Source: Cyclobacteriaceae bacterium (GTDB taxonomy: Bacteria; Bacteroidota; Bacteroidia; Cytophagales; Cyclobacteriaceae). From it: a stretch of DNA of 64,000 nucleotides. A model generated the notes under the pieces. It did no database searches. It worked only from the letters and a program-made list of their open reading frames with translations, and was not told where the DNA came from. Both the position numbers and the translations under genes were made by a program. Shown here piece by piece: positions 28,729 to 38,171 of this stretch; the stretch's first letter is position 1; each line of letters opens with the position of its first letter. The stretch covers positions 1-64,000 of the forward strand of contig JAAUQL010000019.1 in assembly GCA_012033595.1 (NCBI GenBank), given 5' to 3'.

Positions 28729-30589
28729 TTTTTACGATTGAATCGACATATTCAAAAAGTGACTGATCGGCTTTGCCGCTATCTACCAGCTGTCTCCAAA
28801 AAGAATAGATTGCCACGTTCCAGCCCATGTTCGGCTTCCACGGCTCTCCGGTTTTGGTGTTTAGCGTTTCAAAGGTGGTCGCTCCAGCCTCGAAATCCAG
28901 CCCAACACGCCATAAGAGCAAGTCTTCTGCTTCTTCTATGCCATGAAGGTAAGCATCTATTAAGAAAAGATTATCATACAAAAAATATGAACCCCCTCTA
29001 AAATAGCTTCCATCTGGGATTTGCTCCCGATTCACCTGCGATTGGTAGCCGGGCACATCGTACATGCTTGCCGGCAGGTAGGAACCGTCTGGCGAAGACA
29101 CTATTTTGAAACCATAGGAGGTTTTGGCATGATTGACCATGCGATCGAAGTGGCTTTGCACCATAGCTGTCGGCAGCAGCTTTCGATCGAGATACAGTTG
29201 TGCAAGCAGATCGGGAACCAGTGCATCCGGGCTTAGAATTAATTTTTGCCTGCTCACGGGCACAAAGCCATAGGCTTCATTGAACATCTCCTGGTAGATT
29301 GTGGCCGCAGCATCCGGATCTGACTGAACTTGCAGCCCAAGTTGATCTGCCATTTCAATGGCCAGGGCAAACAGCCCCTGGTTGTAAGCGATCACATCGT
29401 CCTTTTCAAAGGCAATCACATCGCCCCAGTATTGAAAGTCTAATCTGCCATCTCCTTCCCAATAACTATAATATGAATTTTGCTGAGCGCGCTTTTCTAT
29501 CGCATCGACATATCGCTGAATCAGCCCTTTATCAATTTCAAAGCCTTCATGAATAGCCCGATAAGCCCAGATGATCGCAAACAAAGGGTACTCTGCAAAA
29601 TGATTGACCTCTGCTAATTCACTTTTGATGCATTCGGAGGCATATTCCGCAGGTAATATGGTAGAAATCCAGAAGGCATCGCGACCGTACTGCGTGTTGC
29701 CGTATTCTACTGCCGGCACCACCCAGTATTTACTTTTACCACTGTCATTGGTCCTCAAATTATAATAGGCGGAGGTAAAAGACAATGCCCCGAAATAATC
29801 GGAGTATTTGCCATGTGAAAAATGATCAGCTGCCCTGAGCGAAATATCTTTTCGGAGACCTTTATAATCTGTTGCACTTGAATGAAATATGATACCACTG
29901 AACTCGTGGTCAAGACCCGCTTCAATTTTATGATAGTGTGCTATGACGCTCCCGGGGCTGAATTTTTGAGTTTTATCAGCATTATAATCCATATTCAATT
30001 CTTGTGAAGTATCCGGCTGCAAGCCAGGGGTATCGGCATTATCGCCGGAGTTGAGACTAAGCACAGCCTGCAGAGGATAAAATGCCTGAGTAGTGAAGTT
30101 ATCATATCGAAAGGGGGCATCACTCACTGCCACTTCAAATCCGTCGGGGCTTTTGAGTGCAGCAACGGGTACAGCTTGCATGGCAATGGTGTTGACAATC
30201 CACGCATTGATGTCATGAGGGCTTTGGCGAAAGACCTCCGCGCTATCAACCACCCCGTTGTAATTAAAGGGCTGATACCTGTCGGGGTCATAGTGGGCCT
30301 TTAGCGATAAAAAAACTTTTTTTGGAGCAACTGAAGCCACCCTGGCCGTAAAGGCGGTGTAATTATTTTTTGGCTGCAATATCACCTGCACCTCCAGGTC
30401 TTCAACGTGAAAAGTGGTGTCCCAGGGCGCTCGAAGATCGCTTGGCAGGTTGGTGATATGCACATTTTTGCCATCTGCGTGGCAAAGCTCCACTGACCAA
30501 ACCAAGGATGAATCGGTCAAGGTCCGGCACTGCTGCCAGACCAATAGCAATACAAGTGCTACCAACAGACTAATGTGTAACTTGCTCAT
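28715..30589 (-). CDS. Unknown secreted protein, possible six-hairpin glycosidase fold, PUL B
   Basis: 624 residues with an N-terminal export signal (LLVALVLLLVWQQC). The first about 280 residues look like a beta-sandwich (VQVILQPKNNYTAFTARV); the rest is helical with aromatic-rich repeats (YAECIKSELAEVNHFAEYPLFAIIW, YYSYWEGDGRLDFQYWGD, DNLFLIDAYLHGIEEAEDLL), a layout like six-hairpin glycosidases. Acidic candidates such as WEGDGRLD and DGSYFRGG are present, but I cannot assign a GH family. It overlaps the GH63-like gene before it by 4 bp and the GH3 after it by 14 bp, so it is almost surely part of the same pathway. Confidence 0.75.
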   Translation of the reverse strand: MSKLHISLLVALVLLLVWQQCRTLTDSSLVWSVELCHADGKNVHITNLPSDLRAPWDTTFHVEDLEVQVILQPKNNYTAFTARVASVAPKKVFLSLKAHYDPDRYQPFNYNGVVDSAEVFRQSPHDINAWIVNTIAMQAVPVAALKSPDGFEVAVSDAPFRYDNFTTQAFYPLQAVLSLNSGDNADTPGLQPDTSQELNMDYNADKTQKFSPGSVIAHYHKIEAGLDHEFSGIIFHSSATDYKGLRKDISLRAADHFSHGKYSDYFGALSFTSAYYNLRTNDSGKSKYWVVPAVEYGNTQYGRDAFWISTILPAEYASECIKSELAEVNHFAEYPLFAIIWAYRAIHEGFEIDKGLIQRYVDAIEKRAQQNSYYSYWEGDGRLDFQYWGDVIAFEKDDVIAYNQGLFALAIEMADQLGLQVQSDPDAAATIYQEMFNEAYGFVPVSRQKLILSPDALVPDLLAQLYLDRKLLPTAMVQSHFDRMVNHAKTSYGFKIVSSPDGSYLPASMYDVPGYQSQVNREQIPDGSYFRGGSYFLYDNLFLIDAYLHGIEEAEDLLLWRVGLDFEAGATTFETLNTKTGEPWKPNMGWNVAIYSFWRQLVDSGKADQSLFEYVDSIVKNENE

Positions 30590-32454
30590 GGTTTACTGTA
30601 ATATCCTTCTTCCATAAATTTCATCAATCCCATTAAGGCACCCCAATGGTAAAATAAGTCGGCATTGACCTGCTCTTCCAGCTTGTCCGTGCCTTTTTCA
30701 GCATGAATATTTTCCAACACCTTCCCATGTCTGCGCCAGGCATTGATAAACATTTGATATGATTTCTCAGATAATTCGGCAGCAGCTTCATTGCTATAGT
30801 TTTTCACTCCCATATAAACCAAAAAGTTCATAGGCCCCCAAATGGCCCCCCGCCAGTAGAGATTGTCGTACTCGGGGTCATTGCGGGCGCAGGAAGGCAA
30901 AATATATTCCCCGTAAAATTCATCTTCATTGTAAAAGTGCTCTTCAAACATTCGAACTGCCTGGGCTTTGGTGGGTATGCCTGCCATCATGGGATAAAAC
31001 AAGGTTGGGCTCAGCCTTTCGCTGAATTGCCCGGTATCGAGATACTTGTTGAGAAAAATGCCATGCTTGTCGCTCCACAGGGTCTGAACTGCTTGTGTAA
31101 ACTCCTTTTCTCTCCATTTCAACTCTTTTGCTTCTTCCTTTTTGCCCAATACTTCCGCCATTTTCGACAGGTACTGGCAATCGGCCACATATAAACTATT
31201 GAGCCCCACGTCGGCAAGATTGAGCAGTGAGTTTGCACCTACGGTATCTATCTTTACCTCATCATACATGGGGCTGTTGTCGAGTCCTGACTCCCATCTT
31301 GCATCCTGCTCGCTGGCTCCCTGCCAACTAGCCCCCCAGGTGAGGTACTTTCCATTTCTTCGGTTTTTTACCCACCATCTATTCCAGCTCAACAGCTCGT
31401 CAAACACCTGCTCTAAAAACCACCGATCGTTATATTTCTCGTAAAGCAGCCAACAGACCATGCTGCCGACCGGAGGCTGCGAATTGTCCGCCAGTTGCAT
31501 TCGGGGTTGTTGGGTAAATGCAACCGCCCCAAACTGGTTGATTGGTTTGGTAATAGCCAGTGCATTGGAATAGGCCAGCTCCTTGTTGTGGAGCCCACTC
31601 AAGAGTGCGGCGAAATACGTGTCCCACTCAAAGAGCACAAAACCCTGCCAGGCTTCATTCCACCCTCTGGAGACAGGGGTAATTACCCGATCTAAATCTG
31701 CATCGTACAGGGTATTCCAGCCAAGTACGGTTTTGACAGCCTCATGTGCATCTGCAAGCGCATCATATTTTTCTGACTGGAGACGGTACTGTCTTTCGGC
31801 TTCCTCAATGATGAGGATGACCTCCTCAAGTGTTTTGAATGATCCGGTATAAATGGCAAATAGCGAATCAGCGAGAAAAGACTGATAGGGTGCCGAATAA
31901 GGCCGGGCGATTTCAGTTGATTTTTTAGTGCTTCTTATTTGATAGTTTGTGCTGCCAAACTGCGCCGAAATGTGTTCCTGGTTATTTTGAACCACCCCTT
32001 CTTTGTTCCACAATATGCCGGTTTCCAGTTCAACAAAATATCGGGTGGGAGATCGATGCAGTGGGTTTATAAGTATAAAAATGTCATTGTGAACAGCAGC
32101 CGTTTTTATATCGAGCACCTTGTCTTTCCAGCTATCGATCCGGATGTGCGTATAACTGCCATCTACCGAATGTGCTTTTGGATGGATAATGTCCGTCTTA
32201 TCTACGGTTACATTATCATAGAAATAGTCGGGATCGTAGGGGGTTCCCTGCACCGCAGGTCTCAAATTGAGATTGAGCATCAACGATTCAGGAAGCTTCA
32301 CATAAGACAGCATGCTGTAGTAATTCCAGGTATTCCACCCGGTGGCCAATTGATCGGTCAGTTGCTGATATTCAATGGATTTTTGCTGGCTAAATCCGAC
32401 ATTGAGGCCGCCAGATAGTAAAAAAATTATAATAAGTCTTTTCATCATTGTCAT
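30586..32454 (-). CDS. GH63-like (MGH1 domain) glycoside hydrolase, PUL B
   Basis: 622 residues with signal peptide (IIIFLLSGGLNVGFSQ). An N-terminal beta domain precedes an (alpha/alpha)6 barrel of the mannosyl-oligosaccharide-glucosidase type. Seen: WQGFVLFEWDTYFAALL, PPVGSMVCWLLYEK, WESGLDNSPMYD (holding the likely acid residue) and YWRGAIWGPMNFLVYMGV. Bacterial members of this group cleave alpha-linked sugars by inversion; the actual linkage here is unknown. It follows the terminator at 32702-32732, so this gene and the two after it may have their own promoter. Confidence 0.85.
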   Translation of the reverse strand: MTMMKRLIIIFLLSGGLNVGFSQQKSIEYQQLTDQLATGWNTWNYYSMLSYVKLPESLMLNLNLRPAVQGTPYDPDYFYDNVTVDKTDIIHPKAHSVDGSYTHIRIDSWKDKVLDIKTAAVHNDIFILINPLHRSPTRYFVELETGILWNKEGVVQNNQEHISAQFGSTNYQIRSTKKSTEIARPYSAPYQSFLADSLFAIYTGSFKTLEEVILIIEEAERQYRLQSEKYDALADAHEAVKTVLGWNTLYDADLDRVITPVSRGWNEAWQGFVLFEWDTYFAALLSGLHNKELAYSNALAITKPINQFGAVAFTQQPRMQLADNSQPPVGSMVCWLLYEKYNDRWFLEQVFDELLSWNRWWVKNRRNGKYLTWGASWQGASEQDARWESGLDNSPMYDEVKIDTVGANSLLNLADVGLNSLYVADCQYLSKMAEVLGKKEEAKELKWREKEFTQAVQTLWSDKHGIFLNKYLDTGQFSERLSPTLFYPMMAGIPTKAQAVRMFEEHFYNEDEFYGEYILPSCARNDPEYDNLYWRGAIWGPMNFLVYMGVKNYSNEAAAELSEKSYQMFINAWRRHGKVLENIHAEKGTDKLEEQVNADLFYHWGALMGLMKFMEEGYYSKP

Positions 32455-32755
32455 GGATATGGGTGAGATGAACTTCGGTTCCAGGTTGATGCCAGGAAGT
32501 AAACCATTTTCAACTCATGGGCAAAGTGCGCATACCAGGCGCTATTTGCTTATGTCCTCCAGCTGGACGGGCTTATTCTTTTTTTAAGGCATTAAAGTAC
32601 ATTTTTTCTGCATGCAAATTTGATGGTGCCTTCAAGTTTTCCAGTTGCATGATAGTGGAGCATGACTATTTTCCCTGATTTTAACAATAAAAAATTGGGC
32701 AAAAAAATGGAGGTAAAGCACCTCCATTTTTTCATTATGTATCATCAACCCAAAT
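32455..32755. other. 301-bp gap in PUL B between the PKD gene and the GH63-like gene
   Basis: It contains the terminator at 32702-32732 and no ORF. A promoter for the GH63-like/unknown/GH3 trio is expected here, but no TTG / TAnnTTTG pair could be fixed. Confidence 0.55.
32702..32732 (-). terminator. Terminator after the PKD lipoprotein gene
   Basis: AAAAAATGGAGGT (32702-32714), 5-nt loop, ACCTCCATTTTTT (32720-32732): a perfect 13-bp stem with A/T flanks, placed 24 bp after the PKD stop codon on the minus strand. Confidence 0.9.
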
Positions 32756-34360
32756 TTACGGCACCTTTGTAATTTTAAGGTTGTCGATGGCTATACCCTC
32801 ACCAAATGAGCCTTCCCATGTTCCATATTTGAATACAAAGAAGTAGTGTCCCTTTTCATCGATTGTAAAATTGCCATTGGAATCAGTGAGATCATAGACG
32901 TTATATCCGTATTGTAATGCTCCATCTACAGCGACGGTTTTTTTGCCGCTTCCCAAATCGGGTCTTGGGCCCCAACCTTCGTGTGTATAGCCGGCGATTG
33001 GTCTTACTTTTTTGGCATCGTCAGCATCACTTTCTTTTGGCTGATACTCTTGCTCAGCTACCGGCTCTTCTGTCCACACGTACATTTCCCACCAAAACTG
33101 TTTGTTACCGCCATCAACACCACCGTGCTTCACCTGAGCAGAGAGATTGTATGTGCCAGCGTCAAGCTCACCGATGTATTGATAGATGGTGCCGGCGGTT
33201 CCGACACCAGCAGCATTTTTGGTACTTTCAGGATTGTTGAAATATAGCGCCTTGCCGTCGCCTGTGGCAGGAACATAATCCGTGTATCCAAATACCACTG
33301 GGAAAGGTTGTAAATTGCCTGCAAGCACATTCCAGTATTTATCATCACATTCTCCAAATTGTCCGCCTTTCACCAGGTTGCCTTCCTGCGTGCCGTCCCA
33401 ATCGAAACAGGCATTTCTGGCGCCGATTCTTTCCAATGAAATATTGTCTATGGCTATACCATCGCCAAAGGATCCTGCTCCACCTTTGCCCACTTTGATA
33501 GCAAAGTAGTACTTGCCGTCATCAAGATTGAATTTTCCTTCGGCGCTTGCCATATTGCTCACCAAGAGATCATGAACCAGTGATCCATCGGTTGGAGGCA
33601 CTACATATGCCCAACCTGTCCATGAACCATAGAACCAACCTGAAGTTGCGCCATCATTATAATCTTCACCCTCTACAGGCGCAGTTTTTCCTATGTAAAA
33701 CTGTATCCAGTAGTCTGTCATAGCGCTGGTCGGGTTGTCTTTGTCTTCACCCTTCAGCTTCAGCAGCGCATCGAGTTGGTACTCTCCACTGGTCGCCTGA
33801 ATCTCCTGATAAAAAATGGTGGCCTCATCGTCAGTCGTGGTATTGTTGTCGGGATGAATATAAAGCGCTCCATTGGCACCATTGGTAGGATTATAATCGA
33901 GGTAGCCAAAGTTATATTTCACGTGCTGGGGCTGGGATGATTTGATCATCGTCCAGTATTTCTCATCGCAAAATTCAAACTGACCACCTTTTACGAGGTT
34001 CCCGGTTTGTGTACCATCCCAGACCTCGCAGGCATCTATTACAGAAACGGTCTTTGTGACTTCGTGTGTACTTCCGTCTGCACTGGTAGCTACCAGTTTT
34101 ACTTCATAATCGTCATAGTTTTCATAGGTATGTACCGGAGAAATGTCTGTGGAGACATTGCCATCGCCAAAAGTCCAGGCAAATGAAATGGCATCCTTTG
34201 AGGCGTTGGCAAAAGTGGCCACCTTGTCCTGTACATCAAAAGTGAAATCAGCTACGGGAATTACAGGATCTTCATCTTTGCTGCAAGAGGCGATCAGGAA
34301 ACCTCCAAGTATGGCAATCAGCCACATCCATTTGATCTTCATAAAGTTTTTCATAAGCAT
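32756..34360 (-). CDS. PKD-domain lipoprotein with two repeated glycan-binding-like modules, PUL B
   Basis: 534 residues. Lipobox Cys26 (LIASC) is followed by SKDEDP, close to the K-(D/E)2 surface-export signal of Bacteroidota lipoproteins. PKD domain at about 35-108 (FAWTFGDGNVSTDISPVHTYEN). Two about 200-residue copies of one module then follow, starting WDGTQTGNLVKGGQFEFCDEKYW (about 114) and WDGTQEGNLVKGGQFGECDDKYW (about 319), each ending SFGDGIAIDN or SFGEGIAIDN. The copies resemble carbohydrate-binding jelly rolls. It sits in the SusE/F position, so surface glycan binding is likely. No catalytic motif was seen. Confidence 0.8.
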   Translation of the reverse strand: MLMKNFMKIKWMWLIAILGGFLIASCSKDEDPVIPVADFTFDVQDKVATFANASKDAISFAWTFGDGNVSTDISPVHTYENYDDYEVKLVATSADGSTHEVTKTVSVIDACEVWDGTQTGNLVKGGQFEFCDEKYWTMIKSSQPQHVKYNFGYLDYNPTNGANGALYIHPDNNTTTDDEATIFYQEIQATSGEYQLDALLKLKGEDKDNPTSAMTDYWIQFYIGKTAPVEGEDYNDGATSGWFYGSWTGWAYVVPPTDGSLVHDLLVSNMASAEGKFNLDDGKYYFAIKVGKGGAGSFGDGIAIDNISLERIGARNACFDWDGTQEGNLVKGGQFGECDDKYWNVLAGNLQPFPVVFGYTDYVPATGDGKALYFNNPESTKNAAGVGTAGTIYQYIGELDAGTYNLSAQVKHGGVDGGNKQFWWEMYVWTEEPVAEQEYQPKESDADDAKKVRPIAGYTHEGWGPRPDLGSGKKTVAVDGALQYGYNVYDLTDSNGNFTIDEKGHYFFVFKYGTWEGSFGEGIAIDNLKITKVP

Positions 34361-34539
34361 AAAAGTAAATTTTGGATATTTAATTCTTTACTGATATAAA
34401 GAAGCGTGGTGTGGGGTTTAACTCACTTCAGAGTAAATATTATTTTTATTTATAGCCTTGGCCTCATCACGGTACCAGTACATACTGCTTGGGTGGCCGT
34501 ATAAAAAACTTCGGCAATCGGCCTAGTGTATTGCTCAGC

Positions 34540-36471
34540 TTATTCCGCCTCGGCATAGCCTATGTCCGGGGCAGACCCAATATAGGGCAGGCCTACCTCT
34601 ATGCCTCCGTCAATCAGCGGGCTTCCGGCCAGGGGCAGGTAGTATGTTGACCACCATTCGCCTTGCTTGCTCAGGAGCGGATCGCCAGACCGGTTTGCCT
34701 GCTGATCTGCCAGCCCCTCCAGTTTCCATGAGGCATCGGAATGATGCGCATTGAAATTGTTGTGCCATACTACGGCATGCTGGCTTTGATTGAGCAGTGC
34801 GGCCTTTTCAGAATCGATGAACACATTGTTTTTTAACTCTACATTCAACACCTCGCCCTTCACTATGATGCCGTATTTATTGACATCAAAAACATTGTTG
34901 TAGATAAAAATATCCTCAAAATCCCATGACCTGCTATTGTCGATATAGATGGCCGGACCCTGGGCCCAATTGTCCTTCGGGCTTGTATTTTTGATAATAG
35001 AATTGCGGATGGTCAGGTTTTCACGCCCCATATCCCAGATGGCAATACCGATGCCTTTGTCTTCGATAAAAATATTGTGCAATTCTGCATGAGGAACAGC
35101 AAGTTCTACTCCCCTATCGTCGCTTACACCGTCTTCATCCAGCACCCACACATCGTACATGTGCAGATTGGGCTTTGCTCCCGGGCTGGCATATACATCT
35201 GCATCATTGACCATAGACAACCAGGTGTTGGCATTTACATTAAAAATTTCATTGCCTGGGCCGAGATTCCATAACTCCATGGATATCTTCTCCCCCCACT
35301 TTTCATCATTTTCGTTGAGTTGCGTCTCAATATTGTAAAACTTACAATTGGTGAAATATCCCCTGATTATAAACTTAATGCCATAACCTTCCTGGTCATT
35401 GATGCTGATATTGTAAATCTCTGCTCCATCTAACGAACTGAGACATAGGTTTCCAAGTGTTTCATTTTCAAGGTCTTTGCCGGAATTTTCAAATACACAG
35501 TCGTGTACTTTTATTCCTTTGAGAAAATAAGACTTGGTACCGCTGGCATTGCCAGTACTTACCACCACGCCCCGGTAATCACAATCTTTAATGATCAGAT
35601 CAGCGATTTCGACTTGATCTCTGTTTTCTACCCATATCCCTGCCTTCAGTGCTTTATCCATTCCGTCAATGGTGAAGCCGGACAGCTTCTGGCTGCCATT
35701 AGCAGGGGGCACTGCTCCCTGTCCGGGTATAAGTCGCTCAGAAACAAGCTGGATCAGACTTCCATCAAACTGAAGTTTGTAATTAGACGAATTAGGGTTG
35801 GTCTCTGGCAATAACCTGACACCGGAAGACCTCAGTATTGTTTGTTGCGCCCCTTCCCCCTCCAGGTTAGTTTTCAATCCCAGAAGGATAGGTTCTTGCT
35901 CTACAAAAATGCCCGCCGAAAGTTTAATAACGTCGCCTTCGCCTGCTGGTACCATGCGGCTGGCATACGCCACGGTTTTGAAAGGCAAAGATTGCGACCC
36001 GGCCCAGGGCTGATCGATACCATTGGGATGCACAAAATACACTGCAATATCAGGTGATGGCGAAGGCGTAGCAAAACTAATGGTGAATTTAAAGGCTTGT
36101 GTGGCACTTATGGTCTCTCCGATGGCATTGGTGGCCACCACCGACCAGTAGTAGGTGCCTCCGTGGGCCAATTGAAAGTCAGCAATATATGCCGTATCTG
36201 TGAGATCAAATATGCTCACCTCCAGTTCGGTCATGGCTTCATCTTTCCAGACATTCAGTGTGTAAGCCACCGCTTCCGGAGCCGCCGGATTCCAACGAAA
36301 ATGCGGACTTTCTGCTACTCCAATGGATTCATTCTGTGGAGCCAACAGCCGAAATTCGCTCAATGGTACACCTACCGGATCTTTGTCGGCGCACGAAGAA
36401 ATAAAAAGCGCAAAGACGACTAAGCCAAGACAGGCATGGTTTAAAAACAGGTATCTCATGTCAGCAGCCAT
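34540..36471 (-). CDS. Right-handed beta-helix lipoprotein with Fn3-like and DUF1565 regions, PUL B
   Basis: 643 residues. Lipobox Cys27 (LFISSC) then ADKDP. An Fn3-like domain (about 40-130, PHFRWNPAAPEAVAYTLNVW) precedes a DUF1565-type start (YFVHPNGIDQPWAGSQSLPFKTVAYA) and a long parallel beta-helix with repeats such as VEIADLIIKDCDYRGV, LTIRNSIIKNTSP and VELKNNVFIDSE. Such helices include polysaccharide lyases and GHs, but no specific catalytic set is visible, so it may bind or cleave. The ATG at 36471 overlaps the SusD stop (TAATG); a Met four codons later could be the true start. Confidence 0.8.
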   Translation of the reverse strand: MAADMRYLFLNHACLGLVVFALFISSCADKDPVGVPLSEFRLLAPQNESIGVAESPHFRWNPAAPEAVAYTLNVWKDEAMTELEVSIFDLTDTAYIADFQLAHGGTYYWSVVATNAIGETISATQAFKFTISFATPSPSPDIAVYFVHPNGIDQPWAGSQSLPFKTVAYASRMVPAGEGDVIKLSAGIFVEQEPILLGLKTNLEGEGAQQTILRSSGVRLLPETNPNSSNYKLQFDGSLIQLVSERLIPGQGAVPPANGSQKLSGFTIDGMDKALKAGIWVENRDQVEIADLIIKDCDYRGVVVSTGNASGTKSYFLKGIKVHDCVFENSGKDLENETLGNLCLSSLDGAEIYNISINDQEGYGIKFIIRGYFTNCKFYNIETQLNENDEKWGEKISMELWNLGPGNEIFNVNANTWLSMVNDADVYASPGAKPNLHMYDVWVLDEDGVSDDRGVELAVPHAELHNIFIEDKGIGIAIWDMGRENLTIRNSIIKNTSPKDNWAQGPAIYIDNSRSWDFEDIFIYNNVFDVNKYGIIVKGEVLNVELKNNVFIDSEKAALLNQSQHAVVWHNNFNAHHSDASWKLEGLADQQANRSGDPLLSKQGEWWSTYYLPLAGSPLIDGGIEVGLPYIGSAPDIGYAEAE

Positions 36472-38167
36472 TAGCCCCCCAGGTTTTCGTTATAAATTGT
36501 CTCGCTCTGAGGCATGGGATAGATGAAAATCTCACTCGTATAAGGGTCTGATCCTTCTGCCCGGTCTCCACGGGGTATATCCATTTTAAGCCCGCGAAGA
36601 TAATTGAGCCGGTCTCCTTCATTCCACATCTCAATTAATCGCTCTTCATGAATCATAGCTTCGGTGATCTGATCCGGTGTTACAGGCACATATTCCGATC
36701 CGGCTATGGCGCTATCCCAACTTCTGGCTCTTACCACATTGAGATCGTCGGCTGCCCCCTGTACATTTCCGGATTTCATTCTAATGATACTCCGTGTCAG
36801 GTAAACTTCGGCCAGCCTGATGACCGGCACATTGGTAAAGGCCTGACTTGGGCCGCGATAGTATTTCCATGGCCAAGGGTAGTCACGTTTCTTATCTCGT
36901 CGCGGTTGTCGATTTGGTAGTGTGTGCCCAACTCATCATTCATGAGTGCAATTTCATTTTCAAACTTCGAAAACTCACTGTCATTGCTGAGGTTGAAATC
37001 CTGCTTAAAGCCATTTTTTCCCAACACCTTCAGCATCACATTCACCGGGTATCTTACCAGCATCAGCTGCCGGAAACGCTTGTCTCTTACGGCGGATTCA
37101 TTGAAGGTAGTGTCATTTTCTGCGTCGGGTTGGTCTTTCCAATCCAACATTTGCAGGGTGTTACCGGCCATTCGGGTTTCTGGCCAGGTGCACGGGCGAC
37201 CATCCCAGGTGGCATTCAGCACACTCAGATGATTGTCGGGATAGAGAGCAATGTCTGAATAAGGCAGATACCAGATGGTTTCGCGACCACGCTGGGCAAA
37301 TCCACTCTTGTTAAATGCTTCTATCGGATCTTCGCTCAAGTCATAGGCACCATCGTTTTGATCGATGATAAAATCTGCTTCCTGCGCTGCAAGATCGTAC
37401 TCTCCCCGTTGAAAATAGGTACGCATAAGCAGGGCAACTGCCGCAAACTTATTCGCTCTCACTTCATACGACCGGTGATGCAATCCATTGATGTATTTTT
37501 CCGGTAAGAGCGCTTTGGCTATTTCGAGATCATCGCGAATCAGGTCCCACACCTCCTGAGTTGTGCCGATTTTCTGGTTGATGGCCTCCTCTGCCGAACC
37601 CGCAAAGCTGGTTGGAATTGGCAGATCCGGCGTGCTGTTATTGCCTCCCGGCACATACGCATGGCCATAAATTGTTTGCAGGCTATAGTAGCAGAAAGCA
37701 CGCAAAAAGTGTAACTCCCCAATAATTCTTTGCAGTTGATGTTCTTTATCATCCGGCGACACATTCGGATACGGATTTCCTTCATGATCTTCCACAAAAT
37801 CCAGTGCGTTATTTATGGCACCAAGCCCGCGGTAGATGAGGTAGAAATGTCGATCTGTCATGCCTGTGCTCGAAAAGCCGCGATCGGTATTGCGCCAGTA
37901 GTTCCACTTGTTATCCCGCACCCATTCAACATCGTCTCCCAGGCTGGTGATGGTCACTGCATAATTTGACCACGACTGCACCCACTCGTGACTCGAAAAG
38001 AGCACCCCATAGGCTCCTATCGGAGCACGCTCAAAATCCTGGAGGGTAAGCCAGGGATTTTCCGGCGGACGTTCAAGATCAAAAAAGTCCTGACAGGCAG
38101 TGCTTAAAAACATTACACCCACAAACCCAACTACGCTCCAATATATTTTAATTTTAGAATTTCTCAT
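36471..38167 (-). CDS. susD: SusD/RagB lipoprotein of PUL B (one-base frameshift)
   Basis: About 565 residues after repair. The start at 38167 (MRNSKIKIYWSVVGF) gives a proper signal with lipobox FLSTAC; an in-frame ATG 30 bp upstream would spoil it. The 5' frame covers the N-terminal TPR half (HFLRAFCYYSLQTIYG) and breaks after RNVTT. The 3' frame resumes as PWPWKYYRGPSQAFTNVPV and ends NEGDRLNYLRG and FIYPMPQSETIYNENLGG. The break is at the three G of 36877-36879 (ACCCTTGG should read ACCCCTTGG). It pairs with the SusC upstream. Confidence 0.9.
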
Positions 38168-38171
38168 TTTC

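Noticed and set aside
36471-36830. Separate 119-codon SusD-like gene
   Set aside because: It is the C-terminal part of the frameshifted PUL B SusD.
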